The notes beneath the pieces are model-generated. The model ran no database searches, was not told the origin of the DNA, and saw only the letters and a list, made by a program, of their open reading frames with translations. From positions 1,488,001 to 1,552,000 of the forward strand of contig NC_014935.1 of NCBI RefSeq assembly GCF_000186245.1: a stretch of 64,000 bases of DNA, read 5' to 3'. The stretch is from Nitratifractor salsuginis DSM 16511. Lineage in GTDB: Bacteria; Campylobacterota; Campylobacteria; Campylobacterales; Sulfurovaceae. Shown here piece by piece: positions 38,017-47,005 of the stretch (its first letter is position 1; the number at the start of each line of letters is the position of its first letter). The position numbers were made by a program, and so were the translations under genes.

Positions 38017-38475
38017 ATGCGAAAGTATATAAAAACAGGCACTTTGATTGCCACGCTGTTACCGCTGATTCAGGGCTGTGCCCCTTCTCTGCCCCCCTGT
38101 TCCCCCGGCAGCCAAAGGGCCGGTCACCTCTGTGTCCAGGGCCACGACTTCGGACGCGTCGACGATCCGGCTCTGCGGCAGGGCATTCGGGACGGCTGCA
38201 AAACCGGCAGCGGAACCTTCCGAAAAGACTACCGTCTCTCCGCCTCTTCGCCAAACTATCGGGCGGGCTGGATAAAAGGACGCACCGTCTGCCGCCCTCA
38301 ACACTGGAGCGACGATCCCACCTACTCCTACCATCCCGTTCCACGTCAGCGTCGAAAGAGCTCTACCATCCGGACACCCGACCGGCCCCTTTTCGATGAG
38401 TCGCAGGAGCGGTCCACCCCTCAGCTCCGGCAGCACATCACCGACGACCCCGAGGTGATCCGCTACCCGGATTGA
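38017..38475 (+). CDS. Small lipoprotein of unknown function
   Basis: 152 residues with signal and lipobox L-I-Q-G-C (Cys21), followed by several Cys residues and an Arg/Ser/Pro-rich basic tail. The segment F-R-K-D-Y-R-L-S-A-S-S-P-N-Y-R-A-G-W resembles repeats found in small Campylobacterota lipoproteins, but I cannot name a family. GGGAG precedes the ATG. It ends 13 bp before the convergent queC. Confidence 0.6.
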   Translation: MRKYIKTGTLIATLLPLIQGCAPSLPPCSPGSQRAGHLCVQGHDFGRVDDPALRQGIRDGCKTGSGTFRKDYRLSASSPNYRAGWIKGRTVCRPQHWSDDPTYSYHPVPRQRRKSSTIRTPDRPLFDESQERSTPQLRQHITDDPEVIRYPD

Positions 38476-38488
38476 TCCCGGGGTATCG

Positions 38489-39166
38489 TTAATCGTTCTT
38501 TGATTCTGCGTAGCGAATGGGATCTTCCACCCCGGCCTGTTTGAACCCCTCCAGCCTCAGCCGGCAACTGTCGCAGACTCCGCAAGCCGCTTCCTCTTCT
38601 TTGTAGCAGCTCCAGGTGTGGGAGAGGTCGACCCCGATCTCCAGCGCCTTGGTGACGATCTCCGATTTGCGCAGATGGACCAGAGGCATTTTGATCGTGA
38701 TCTTCGTCTCCTCTTTGGTACCGAGGTTGATCGCCTTTTCCATCGCCCGGATATAACTCTCCCGGCAATCGGGGTATCCGCTGCTGTCCTCCTCGACAAC
38801 CCCGATGACGATCGCTTCGGCTCCATGCTTTTCGGCGATGGCCGCGGCGATGGAGAGGAAGATCCCGTTGCGAAAAGGGACATAGGTCACCGGCACCCCG
38901 GGCTCCAACCCCTCGGTAGGCACGTCGATCGAAGGATCGGTCAGAGCCGAAGCGCCGATCTGGGTAAAGAAGGGCAGATCGATCTCGTAGCGCTCCACCG
39001 CTTCCAGATCCTCAGCGAGCAGCCGGAAACACTCCAACTCTTTGCGCTCCGTGCGTTGTCCATAATTGAAATGCACGGCGATGATCTCATACCCTTCCCT
39101 CTTCGCCAGGGCGGCACTCACGGCGCTATCCATTCCGCCGGAGATAATGCAGACGGCTTTTTTCAC
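38489..39166 (-). CDS. queC: 7-cyano-7-deazaguanine synthase
   Basis: 225 residues. PP-loop S-G-G-M-D-S (residues 9-14), H-F-N-Y-G-Q-R, and the C-terminal zinc site (W-S-C-Y-K ... C-G-V-C-D-S-C). It makes preQ0 from CDG in queuosine biosynthesis, using ATP and ammonia. Single gene, divergent from ybeY. Confidence 0.95.
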   Translation of the reverse strand: MKKAVCIISGGMDSAVSAALAKREGYEIIAVHFNYGQRTERKELECFRLLAEDLEAVERYEIDLPFFTQIGASALTDPSIDVPTEGLEPGVPVTYVPFRNGIFLSIAAAIAEKHGAEAIVIGVVEEDSSGYPDCRESYIRAMEKAINLGTKEETKITIKMPLVHLRKSEIVTKALEIGVDLSHTWSCYKEEEAACGVCDSCRLRLEGFKQAGVEDPIRYAESKND

Positions 39167-39218
39167 ATCGTTTCCTTTATAAATTGTTCGCTATTGATTA
39201 TCGATAATGGAAAATTGA

Positions 39219-39246
39219 TTCAATCTTCAATCTACTCACTACCCAT
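39219..39246. repeat. Degenerate heptamer array
   Basis: TTCAATC, TTCAATC, TACTCAC, TACCCAT in register. It lies in the divergent queC/ybeY gap, overlapping the region just upstream of the ybeY promoter. Confidence 0.6.
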
Positions 39247-39279
39247 TCTCTTTCTATTATGATTTTACACTCTTTTGGG

Positions 39280-39285
39280 TAAAAT
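39280..39285 (+). promoter_or_regulatory. -10 box for ybeY, possible leaderless start
   Basis: TAAAAT ends 8 bases before the ybeY ATG, so transcription would start within a base or two of it. No ribosome-binding site is present. Confidence 0.4.
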
Positions 39286-39293
39286 CGGCCTCC

Positions 39294-39722
39294 ATGATTT
39301 TACTTGAAAACCAAACCGACACCGCCATCGAGACGGCGCATCTCGAACCCATTGCCAAAGCGTTGACCGATCGGGAGATCGAAGTGATCCTCACCGATGA
39401 TGCGACGATCAGGGAGCTCAACAGGGAGCATCGGGATAAAGACAAAGCCACCGATGTGCTCAGTTTCCCTCTGGAGGGGGATCTGCCCGGTCAGCCTCTG
39501 GGATCCCTGGTCATCTCCCTCGACCACGTAGTGCAAAAGGCCGGAGAGCTGGGCCACGCCCCCGAAGAGGAGCTTGCTTTGCTCTTCATCCACGGGCTAC
39601 TGCACCTGCTGGGCTATGACCACGAGACCGACCGCGGGGAGATGCGGGCCAAAGAGGCGGAGCTTATCCGCCGATTCGGACTCCCCGAGAGTCTCATCGT
39701 CCGAACCGAAGGAGGCGAATGA
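39294..39722 (+). CDS. ybeY: Endoribonuclease YbeY
   Basis: 142 residues. Zinc motif H-G-L-L-H-L-L-G-Y-D-H (HX3HX5H), preceded by T-D-V-L-S-F-P. It matures rRNA 3' ends and supports ribosome quality control. It overlaps the antiporter gene by 4 bases (ATGA). Confidence 0.95.
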   Translation: MILLENQTDTAIETAHLEPIAKALTDREIEVILTDDATIRELNREHRDKDKATDVLSFPLEGDLPGQPLGSLVISLDHVVQKAGELGHAPEEELALLFIHGLLHLLGYDHETDRGEMRAKEAELIRRFGLPESLIVRTEGGE

Positions 39723-40666
39723 TGGATTATCTGATCTTTGTCATTTCCCTCTCCGCCCTGATCTGGGGAGCCGATGTGCTTATCGCCCAGAGTGAGCGGA
39801 TCGCGCTGCGCTTCAATATCTCCGAATATGTGATCGGGGCCACCCTCATCGCCCTGGGGACCAGCCTGCCGGAGATGGCCGCCTCCATCGCCGCCAGCCT
39901 CGACCACAAACCGGAGCTGGCCGTCTCCAACGTCATCGGCTCGAATATACTCAATATCACCCTCGTCCTGGCCAGTGTCTTCCTCCTGGCCAAAAAGGTC
40001 GATCCCCACAGAGACTTCTTCGCCAAAGACAGCTCCTGGGCTCTCTTCCCGGTGCTGCTCTTCGTGGTGATGGCGATGGAGGGGGAGTTTACCCGCTTCG
40101 ACGGCGTGCTGCTGCTGCTTCTGATGGGGGCGTACCTTCTCTTTCTCAAAAACAACGGCAGCGAAGTGTTGACGCTGGAAGATGAGGAGATCGAAGAGAT
40201 CGAGCATGCTCCGTTCCGATGGCCCAAGGTGCTCCTCATGCTGGCACTGGGCTTTGTCCTGGTCATCGTGGGGGCCGAATTTACCGTCGAAAGCGCCTCG
40301 AGCATCGCCAAGAGCCTGGGAGTGAGTGAGTGGATCATCGGGATCGTCCTGGTTTCGATGGGAACTTCTATGCCCGAGCTCATCGTCTCCATCGTCGCCG
40401 CCGTCAAAGGCAAAGCCGATATGGCCATCGGAAACATCATCGGCTCCAATATGGCTAACATCACGATGGTCCTGGGCAGCGCCGCCCTCGTCAACGATCT
40501 GAAAGTCGACTTGCACCACTATCTCTTCGATATCGCCACGATGGTCGCCGCAACCCTGATGCTGGTCTTCATTACCGCCAACCGGATGTACTCCAAGCCC
40601 GCCGGCATCAGTCTGCTAGCCCTTTTGGCCCTCTTTCTCCATCATATCGCCGGACAGCTCGGCTGA
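39719..40666 (+). CDS. Calcium/sodium antiporter (YrbG family)
   Basis: 315 residues with about ten membrane segments arranged as two inverted halves. Each half has the alpha-repeat signature: G-A-T-L-I-A-L-G-T-S-L-P-E-M in the first and G-I-V-L-V-S-M-G-T-S-M-P-E-L in the second, with N-V-I-G-S-N-I and N-I-I-G-S-N-M following. It exchanges Na+ or K+ for Ca2+ at the inner membrane. Coupled to ybeY. Confidence 0.93.
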   Translation: MMDYLIFVISLSALIWGADVLIAQSERIALRFNISEYVIGATLIALGTSLPEMAASIAASLDHKPELAVSNVIGSNILNITLVLASVFLLAKKVDPHRDFFAKDSSWALFPVLLFVVMAMEGEFTRFDGVLLLLLMGAYLLFLKNNGSEVLTLEDEEIEEIEHAPFRWPKVLLMLALGFVLVIVGAEFTVESASSIAKSLGVSEWIIGIVLVSMGTSMPELIVSIVAAVKGKADMAIGNIIGSNMANITMVLGSAALVNDLKVDLHHYLFDIATMVAATLMLVFITANRMYSKPAGISLLALLALFLHHIAGQLG

Positions 40667-40688
40667 AGCCTCCCGGAAGCTGTTTGGA

Positions 40689-40694
40689 TATAAT
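40689..40694 (+). promoter_or_regulatory. -10 box for ychF
   Basis: TATAAT 35 bases before the ychF ATG, with AAAGGACA as ribosome-binding site. Confidence 0.5.
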
Positions 40695-40723
40695 TTCAAA
40701 AATTTTTTCAAAGGACAAGCACT

Positions 40724-41827
40724 ATGGGCTTAGGAATCGGACTGGTGGGGCTGCCCAATGTGGGCAAATCCACAACCTTCAACGCGCTGACCAAGGCGCA
40801 GAACGCCGAGAGCGCCAACTACCCTTTCTGTACCATCGAACCCAACAAAGCCGTCGTCCCGGTCCCCGACCCGCGTCTGGATGAGCTGGCCAGGATCGTC
40901 AACCCCGAGCGGATCCAGTACTCCACGCTGGATTTCGTGGACATCGCCGGGCTGGTCAAAGGGGCCAGCAAAGGCGAAGGGCTCGGGAACAAATTCCTCT
41001 CCAACATCCGTGAAACGGAGGTGATCCTCCAGATCGTCCGCTGTTTCGAAGATGAGAACATCACCCACGTCGAAGGCTCCATCGACCCCGTCCGGGATAT
41101 CGAGATCATCGAGACCGAACTGCTCCTGGCCGATATGGATGCCCTGGAAAAACGTATCGCCGCCCTGCAGCGCCGGGCAAAAGGAAACGACCGGGAAGCC
41201 AAAGCCCAGCTCGAAGTGGCCCAGAAACTTCTGGAACACCTCGAAAATGAGCAGCCCGTCTCCACCTTCGAAGATCAGGAGAACGACGCCTTCAAACAGC
41301 TGGTGCGGGATCTGCGTTTCCTGACGGCCAAAGAGATTATGTACGGCGCCAACGTCAACGAAGAGGGCCTCGCCGAAGACAACGAGTATGTCCAGGCCCT
41401 CAAAGCCTACGCCGCCGAGCGCAACCGCGAAGTGATCAAGCTCTGCGCCAAGATCGAAGAGGAGATGGTGGAGTTCGACGAGGAGGAGAAGCAGGAGATG
41501 CTCGAATCCCTGGGCGTCGAAGAGTCGGGCCTCGATCAGATCATCCGCAAGGGCTTCGAAAAACTGGGGCTGATGAGCTACTTCACCGCCGGGGTCAAAG
41601 AGGTCCGCGCCTGGACCATCAAACAGGGCACCACCGCCCCCAAAGCCGCCGCGGTGATCCACAACGACTTCGAAAAAGGCTTCATCCGCGCCGAAGTGAT
41701 CAGTTACGAAGATTTCGTCAAATACGGCGGAGAAGCGGGCGCCAAAGAGGCGGGCAAAATGCGCCTGGAGGGCAAGGATTATATCGTCCAGGACGGCGAT
41801 GTGATGCACTTCCGTTTCAATGTCTGA
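40724..41827 (+). CDS. ychF: Redox-regulated ATPase/GTPase YchF
   Basis: 367 residues. [15 protein letters not shown] (G1), the Obg-family [17 protein letters not shown] (G3), a coiled-coil arm (about 140-200), and the C-terminal TGS domain ([12 protein letters not shown]). YchF binds ribosomes and hydrolyses ATP. Its end overlaps the next lipoprotein gene by 8 bases. Confidence 0.96.
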   Translation: MGLGIGLVGLPNVGKSTTFNALTKAQNAESANYPFCTIEPNKAVVPVPDPRLDELARIVNPERIQYSTLDFVDIAGLVKGASKGEGLGNKFLSNIRETEVILQIVRCFEDENITHVEGSIDPVRDIEIIETELLLADMDALEKRIAALQRRAKGNDREAKAQLEVAQKLLEHLENEQPVSTFEDQENDAFKQLVRDLRFLTAKEIMYGANVNEEGLAEDNEYVQALKAYAAERNREVIKLCAKIEEEMVEFDEEEKQEMLESLGVEESGLDQIIRKGFEKLGLMSYFTAGVKEVRAWTIKQGTTAPKAAAVIHNDFEKGFIRAEVISYEDFVKYGGEAGAKEAGKMRLEGKDYIVQDGDVMHFRFNV

Positions 41828-42329
41828 TCCGATGAGCAAAAGAACGATGAAAAACGCCTCCTTGTTGACAGCCGTCCTGCTCGCCCTCTTTGCGATCAGC
41901 GGATGCAGCGGGGGCAAAGACCGGGGGGCTTTCCTAAAAGAGCACACCAGCGATTACAACATTACCGAGAGCGCCAAACGGATCACACAAGCCCTCGCAC
42001 CTATGAACTACCACCTTCTGCGCACCATCGACCACGAGGCGAGGGCCAAAGCGCTCAAATTCTATCTCAAACCTACCCTCACCCTGGAGCTCGACAACCC
42101 CAAGATCAGCGCCAAGCTCCTCGATTGCAACCCGACGATGGCCGTGGACCTTCCTCTGCGCATCGGCTTTTACAACGAGCTCAACGGCACCACCCATTTG
42201 GTCTACACCAACCCCGAATACTGGTCCCTCAAGCACAACATCAAAGACAAGACCTGCATTCAGCTCATCAACCTGCTGGCCCGCGACCTCGACAGTGCTT
42301 CCGATGCCATCAAAAAGAGTGCCAAATGA
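41820..42329 (+). CDS. Small lipoprotein of unknown function
   Basis: 169 residues from the first ATG; in-frame ATGs at 41832 and 41847 are also possible and no start has a clear ribosome-binding site. Lipobox A-I-S-G-C near residue 29. The mature part resembles DUF302/DUF3015-type small envelope proteins (strands [17 protein letters not shown]), but I cannot name it with confidence. Coupled to ychF and to the next gene (ATGA overlap). Confidence 0.6.
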   Translation: MSDPMSKRTMKNASLLTAVLLALFAISGCSGGKDRGAFLKEHTSDYNITESAKRITQALAPMNYHLLRTIDHEARAKALKFYLKPTLTLELDNPKISAKLLDCNPTMAVDLPLRIGFYNELNGTTHLVYTNPEYWSLKHNIKDKTCIQLINLLARDLDSASDAIKKSAK

Positions 42330-42802
42330 AGCCGGGCCAGGTTCTCTACAAGATCAAAGAGGCCCTGCGCCTCGATCCGGAGACCATGCTGAAGATCTAT
42401 GCCCTCGAAGAGTACCCCATCGACGAAAAACGGCTCAAAGCGATCCTCAAAAAACCCTCCGCCAAGGGGCACGAGAATGCCAGCTATGAAGAATTGGGCG
42501 TCTTCCTCGACGGGCTGATCCGCCTGCGCCGAGGCGAAATCAAAAGTCCTCCTCCCGAGGATGCCGAGATCGAGCTCGACAACAACCTCATCCTCAAAAA
42601 ACTCCGCATCGCCCTGGAGCTCAAAGACCCCGATATGGAGGTGATCTTCGAATTGGGAGAACGCCCCCTGAGCCGCTCCAAGCTCCGGGATCTCTTCCGC
42701 TCACCCCAACACCCCAAATATCTCCTCTGCTCTGATGCTATGCTCAACGACTTTCTCCTGGGCCTGGAGGAGTTCTGGGCCGATATGCCTCCCGTTGCCT
42801 AA
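42326..42802 (+). CDS. DUF1456 (YehS-like) protein
   Basis: 158 residues from the ATG at 42326, which overlaps the previous stop (ATGA); a longer frame upstream is a shadow of the lipoprotein gene. Two repeats of the same 70-residue module: V-L-Y-K-I-K-E-A-L-R-L ... E-E-L-G-V-F-L-D-G-L-I in the first half and I-L-K-K-L-R-I-A-L-E-L ... L-N-D-F-L-L-G-L in the second, the DUF1456 signature. Function unknown; other members are cytosolic. Confidence 0.82.
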   Translation: MKPGQVLYKIKEALRLDPETMLKIYALEEYPIDEKRLKAILKKPSAKGHENASYEELGVFLDGLIRLRRGEIKSPPPEDAEIELDNNLILKKLRIALELKDPDMEVIFELGERPLSRSKLRDLFRSPQHPKYLLCSDAMLNDFLLGLEEFWADMPPVA

Positions 42803-42866
42803 AGGCCGTCGGCTGATCTTCAGGCTACTATGTCATAATTTCTCCATCAAAATTTCAAGGATAATT

Positions 42867-43247
42867 ATGGCACTCGAAAACCTCACCGCAGAAAACTTCA
42901 ACGAAAAAGTCAGCTCCGCTCCCATCGCGATCATCGACTTCTGGGCTCCCTGGTGCGGGCCCTGCAAATCTTTCGCTCCCATTTTCGAAAAAGTAGCCGC
43001 CGAGAACCCCGATATTCTCTTCGGTAAAGTCAACACCGAAGAGGAGCAGCAGATCGCCGCAGAGTTCCAGATCCGCTCCATCCCCACCATCATGGTCATC
43101 AAAGAGGGCGTCATCGTCTTCAACCAGGCCGGTATGCTCCCCGAAGAGGCCCTCAAAGACATCATCAAGCAGGTCCGCGAACTCGATATGGATATGGTCC
43201 GCGCCGAGATCGCCAAACAGCAGGAGCAGGAGGGCGGTGCCCAGTAA
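42867..43247 (+). CDS. Thioredoxin-like protein
   Basis: 126 residues from the ATG behind AAGGAT. Thioredoxin fold with active site W-C-G-P-C-K, cis-Pro in S-I-P-T, and a C-terminal extension of about 20 residues (M-D-M-V-R-A-E-I-A-K-Q-Q). The longer frame upstream is rejected. It is the second thioredoxin in the window, lacking the zinc finger of the 2511-2942 protein. Reductant for cytosolic enzymes. Confidence 0.9.
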   Translation: MALENLTAENFNEKVSSAPIAIIDFWAPWCGPCKSFAPIFEKVAAENPDILFGKVNTEEEQQIAAEFQIRSIPTIMVIKEGVIVFNQAGMLPEEALKDIIKQVRELDMDMVRAEIAKQQEQEGGAQ

Positions 43248-43360
43248 GGCCCCCTCTTCCCCCAATACTTTTCACACTCCTCTCTCCCACTCTTTTTCCC
43301 AAAAGCGATATCATTACACTATTACTTTGTTAACTACTATTGCAGTTACTCGCGCTTGAG

Positions 43361-43444
43361 CTTTCATTCGATGGCGACAAAGGAGCACTCAACCCCATCG
43401 GGGCACCGTAGGTGTTTGCGACTGCCAGAGCTATCGAGTGAAAG
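43361..43444 (+). repeat. 84-nt structured element, copy 2
   Basis: Same 84-nt length as the copy at 12075-12158. Terminal arms CTTTCATTCGAT and ATCGAGTGAAAG pair with one T-G wobble that is tolerated only in plus-strand RNA. Inner hairpins CCCC-ATC-GGGG and CACC-GTA-GGTG; loop triplets differ from copy 1 (GCA to ATC), stems do not. It lies in the 256-bp gap before panE, ending 59 bases before its start. Confidence 0.8.
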
Positions 43445-43503
43445 CGCAGTCCAAGGCGGGGATATTGTTTACATTTTAAAAACACTTTTAAGAAGGAAGA
43501 TCC

Positions 43504-44412
43504 GTGAAAATCATGATCCTGGGAGCCGGCGGCGTCGGCGGATATCTCGGAGCCCGATTCCTCCGCGCGGTGGAGCCTGATGTGACCCTGGTCGCACGGG
43601 GAGCCCACCTAGACAAAATCCGCCAAGAGGGGCTAACCATCCTCGAAGATACGGAGCGCTACACCGTCCATCCCGCCCATGCCACCGACGATCCCGAGGG
43701 GCTGGGCCTCTTCGACCTCATCCTCGTCACCCTCAAAGATACCGATCTTGATGATGGGCTGGAACGCATCCGAAACAATGTCGGCCCTCAAACTGTCATC
43801 CTTCCTCTGCTCAACGGCGTAGAGTATCGCCCGAGAATCCTCAAGCGCTATCCCCAGGCCGATGTCCTGGAGGGGTGTATCTACATCCTCTCCAACATCG
43901 TCGAACCCGGCGTGATCCGCAAAAAGGGAAAGATCTTCCGTCTCTGCTGGGGCAAGGAGGGCTTCGACCCTGCCGACTACCGCCCCATCGTCGAACTCTT
44001 CGATCGTGCCCTCCCCCGCCACAAACCTACCGCCGAGATCGCTTATGAACAGTGGAAAAAGTTCCTCTTCATCTCCCCGATGGCGGTCCTGACTTCCATC
44101 TACAAGGTTCCGATGGACCGTATCGCCCAGGAACACGCCGACGAGCTCAGAGAGTTGACGGAAGAGATCGCCGCTTTGGCACAGGCCAAAGGGGTTCCTC
44201 TCACCAGGCAGGATGTCGAAGCGACCCTCGAGCAGGCCGCCAAAGTCCTCCCCGGCGCCAAAACCTCCATGCAACTCGATATCGAACGGAACAAACCCGC
44301 CGAGATCGAAGCCCTGGCCGGTTATGTGGTCCGGGAGGGAGATCGCTTAGGGGTGAAAGTGCCGACGATGGAAAAGCTCTATCGGGCTCTGCGTCTTCGA
44401 ACCTCGGAATAA
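43504..44412 (+). CDS. panE: 2-dehydropantoate 2-reductase
   Basis: 302 residues from GTG with AAGGAAGA upstream. N-terminal NADPH motif I-L-G-A-G-G-V-G-G-Y-L-G, the catalytic Lys region (W-K-K-F-L-F-I-S-P), and the family motif S-M-Q-L-D-I-E-R-N-K-P-A-E-I-E-A-L-A-G. It reduces ketopantoate to pantoate in coenzyme A biosynthesis. Other members act on similar 2-oxoacids. Confidence 0.88.
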   Translation: MKIMILGAGGVGGYLGARFLRAVEPDVTLVARGAHLDKIRQEGLTILEDTERYTVHPAHATDDPEGLGLFDLILVTLKDTDLDDGLERIRNNVGPQTVILPLLNGVEYRPRILKRYPQADVLEGCIYILSNIVEPGVIRKKGKIFRLCWGKEGFDPADYRPIVELFDRALPRHKPTAEIAYEQWKKFLFISPMAVLTSIYKVPMDRIAQEHADELRELTEEIAALAQAKGVPLTRQDVEATLEQAAKVLPGAKTSMQLDIERNKPAEIEALAGYVVREGDRLGVKVPTMEKLYRALRLRTSE

Positions 44413-44429
44413 AAGTCGGAATATCGAAG

Positions 44430-44708
44430 ATGAATCTGATCGAGCGTCTGAGTCTCAAATTTCTCAAAGATTTTGTTCGTGGAGTCATGTCACGCTGCGG
44501 CATTGGCGATTCCGACCGCCACTGGGTCATCCATCTCTTCGACTATCTTTCCAAAGCACTGGTCATCTATTTCGCCACGCTTTTTTTGATCCTCTTCCTG
44601 CTCTTTGAGGGTATCCAACTGCCGATCACCGGATACGAACCCGCCGTCTTCGCGATCGGATACTTTCTCTTTCGTGTGATGGCCGATCTCTCCCGAAAAA
44701 AGTCGTGA
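44430..44708 (+). CDS. Small membrane protein of unknown function
   Basis: 92 residues from the ATG at 44430; the longer upstream frame is a shadow of panE. Two membrane segments (about 44-61 and 71-86) after an amphipathic N-terminus. No family recognised. It starts 17 bp after panE and probably shares its transcript. Confidence 0.6.
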   Translation: MNLIERLSLKFLKDFVRGVMSRCGIGDSDRHWVIHLFDYLSKALVIYFATLFLILFLLFEGIQLPITGYEPAVFAIGYFLFRVMADLSRKKS

Positions 44709-44813
44709 TAGCACATCCTCCCCTCTATCCTGACGCTTCCTAAAATAACTTTGAATAGTTTTTATTAAAAGTACTACGATAAAATTTCACTCGAACTTAT
44801 CCAGGAGATTTAA

Positions 44814-45677
44814 ATGCGTAAATTATCTATGATGTTACTCGGCTCACTCTCGCTCGCTTTCGCCGGGCCGAAAACGATGACCACGGTGCTGCCCTATGCG
44901 GGCTATATCGACTACAGCTCCGGATCCGACAAGAGCAGTGCCGTCGTCGGTGGCCTCTATGCCTCCATCTATCGTGCTCCAAACAAATTGGAATTGGCGG
45001 TGGAACATACCCGGATCAAATATCGCCACAACCTTCCCAACCTCAACCAGACTGACCTGACCGCCATCTATACCCGTTATCGCGGCTATCATTTGGCTTA
45101 CAAGATCGGGGCTCACTACATCGACAGCGACGACAAGGTGACCGACGGCGCTTTTACCGGGATTTTGGGAGTCAACTGGTACAACTACCTTCACTACAAT
45201 ATCGGGCTTGACGCTTACGCCACCCACTACCACAACGACGCTTCAGGCCGAACCTGGGACTCTATGAACGTTTGGCAATTCCGACCCTATGCCGGATACA
45301 ATTTCGGTACCTATGCCAGCACTATGGGAAGCTTCTATCTCGAAGCGGAGTACAACGGGATCTTCATCCCCGACGCCGGAGCCAAAGGCTACAACAGCAG
45401 TTACCACTCCGCCGGACTGAGTCTCTACCATTACAAAGGCAAATGGACCCATATGATCAAAGGCTGGGTGGGACAGAAAATCTACTCCGTCAACAATGGA
45501 GGCTTCACGGTCTACAACCTCGGAGAACTCTACAAAGGCGGCGTCAGCGCCAGCGTCAGCTATGCCATCCGTCCCAACACTTCCCTGAAGCTTCAGTACG
45601 AATACAGCCGATTCGAGCACCTGGGTAACAAAGCCCACAGCAACAGTATCGTGGCGATGGTCAGCCATACCTTCTGA
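44814..45677 (+). CDS. Outer-membrane beta-barrel protein
   Basis: 287 residues. Signal peptide (cleavage after L-A-F-A near residue 17), then alternating strands rich in Tyr, His and Gly, ending in M-V-S-H-T-F, the C-terminal Phe needed for barrel insertion. AGGAGA is 7 bases before the ATG and GATAAAAT upstream serves as -10. It precedes the PqqD/ATP-grasp gene set by 72 bp; whether it belongs to it is unknown. Confidence 0.72.
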   Translation: MRKLSMMLLGSLSLAFAGPKTMTTVLPYAGYIDYSSGSDKSSAVVGGLYASIYRAPNKLELAVEHTRIKYRHNLPNLNQTDLTAIYTRYRGYHLAYKIGAHYIDSDDKVTDGAFTGILGVNWYNYLHYNIGLDAYATHYHNDASGRTWDSMNVWQFRPYAGYNFGTYASTMGSFYLEAEYNGIFIPDAGAKGYNSSYHSAGLSLYHYKGKWTHMIKGWVGQKIYSVNNGGFTVYNLGELYKGGVSASVSYAIRPNTSLKLQYEYSRFEHLGNKAHSNSIVAMVSHTF

Positions 45678-45749
45678 TCTCCTGCTTTACCGGGTTGAAG
45701 GACGCTTCTGCCCGCACCTGATTCATCAACAATCCAAAGGACATCTTCC

Positions 45750-45986
45750 ATGCAACTCCAACATCTGGTTATCGACGAAAACGGAATGGCTTTCGACCCC
45801 ACGGTGGGGACCTCCTACCAACTGGGAGGCTCTGCCCAGGAGATCATCGATCTGCTCAAAGAGGGCAAAACGAAAAACGAGATCGTCGAGACCCTGGCTC
45901 AACGTCACGGAGCCGACCGCTCGGAGATCTATATCGACGTGAGCGATTTTCTGGCCAAACTCAGGATCTACGGATTGATCCGATGA
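45750..45986 (+). CDS. PqqD-like (RRE-type) peptide chaperone
   Basis: 78 residues. The PqqD fold is suggested by an N-terminal strand pair (L-V-I-D-E-N-G-M-A-F-D-P-T-V-G-T-S-Y-Q-L), G-S-A-Q-E-I-I-D-L-L-K-E-G-K-T-K-N-E-I and a final wing ending F-L-A-K-L-R-I-Y-G-L-I. In PQQ and other RiPP pathways such proteins bind a precursor leader peptide and present it to a modifying enzyme. Here the enzyme would be the ATP-grasp protein, whose ATG overlaps this stop by 4 bases. No precursor peptide gene was seen. Confidence 0.75.
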   Translation: MQLQHLVIDENGMAFDPTVGTSYQLGGSAQEIIDLLKEGKTKNEIVETLAQRHGADRSEIYIDVSDFLAKLRIYGLIR

Positions 45987-47005
45987 TCCGGACCGTGGCG
46001 CTCAGCGGCCTTAATGCCACGGACAATCCCGCCCCCGGTTACCCCATCGCCAAAAGCCTCAAAGGCGAAACCAGGCTCGTCGGCCTGAGCTACGACCCCA
46101 ACGAACCGGCGGATTATATGGACGATCTCTTCGAGCGGGTCTATCTGATGCCCTTTCCCACCCTGGGCTTCGACGAACTGCGCCCCCGCCTCGAAGAGAT
46201 CCGGCGCCGGGAGGCGATCGATATGGTCATCCCCAACCTGGATGCGGAACTCCCCCTCTATATCCGCTATCAAAAGGAGATCAATGCCTTGGGGATCCGG
46301 ACCTTTCTCCCGACCCTCGAGCATTTCGAGTTGCGGGATAAAAGCCGGCTCCCCAAACTCTCCGAAGCACTGGGAGTCCTCCACCCGCGAACGATGGAGC
46401 TCACTTCGGTCGATGACCTCATCCGGGCTTCCAAAGAGTTCTCTTTCCCCTTTATGATCAAAGGCAACTACTACAAAGCCTACAAGGTCTACAACCTGGA
46501 GAGCGCTCTGGACGCCTTTCACAAGATTTCGGCGGAGTGGGGCTTCCCCCTGCTCATCCAGGAGGTGGTCCAGGGCTCGGAGATCAATCTGGTGGGCCTG
46601 GGGGACGGCCAGGGTGAACTGGTCGGTGCCCTCTCGATGAAAAAACTCACCACCACGGAACTGGGCAAGATCTGGACCGGCGTGACCATCCACCACGACG
46701 GGCTGATGCAGACGGCGGAGCGTTTCGTCCGGGAGACCGGGTGGCGTGGGCCCTTCGAGCTGGAGTGCATCGCCGACGGAGAGCGCCTCTACATCATCGA
46801 GATCAATCCCCGTTTCCCCGCCTGGGTCTATTTCGCCACCGGCGTGGGGATCAATCTCCCCCAAATGATGGTCAGGCTGGCCCGGGGTGAAAAGGTCGAA
46901 CCCCGCCGGGAATTCCCCGACGGAAAGATGTATGTCCGCTATACCGAAGAGCTGATCACCGACTTTTCGGAATTTTCCAAACTGATGACGACAAAGGAAC
47001 GCTAA
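45983..47005 (+). CDS. ATP-grasp ligase
   Basis: 340 residues. An N-terminal Rossmann-like region (about 1-110), then an ATP-grasp core: F-P-F-M-I-K-G (ATP-binding Lys), L-L-I-Q-E-V-V-Q-G-S-E (hinge), G-P-F-E-L-E-C and I-I-E-I-N-P-R-F-P-A-W (metal-binding Glu/Asn). Such enzymes join a carboxylate, via acyl-phosphate, to an amine or thiol. Coupled to the PqqD-like gene (overlap) and to the decarboxylase (TAA then ATG with no gap). Substrate unknown. Confidence 0.82.
   Translation: MIRTVALSGLNATDNPAPGYPIAKSLKGETRLVGLSYDPNEPADYMDDLFERVYLMPFPTLGFDELRPRLEEIRRREAIDMVIPNLDAELPLYIRYQKEINALGIRTFLPTLEHFELRDKSRLPKLSEALGVLHPRTMELTSVDDLIRASKEFSFPFMIKGNYYKAYKVYNLESALDAFHKISAEWGFPLLIQEVVQGSEINLVGLGDGQGELVGALSMKKLTTTELGKIWTGVTIHHDGLMQTAERFVRETGWRGPFELECIADGERLYIIEINPRFPAWVYFATGVGINLPQMMVRLARGEKVEPRREFPDGKMYVRYTEELITDFSEFSKLMTTKER

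Noticed and set aside
42735-42866. Longer thioredoxin start at 42735
   Set aside because: The extra residues overlap the DUF1456 gene and lack a ribosome-binding site, whereas the ATG at 42867 has one and gives a standard N-terminus.
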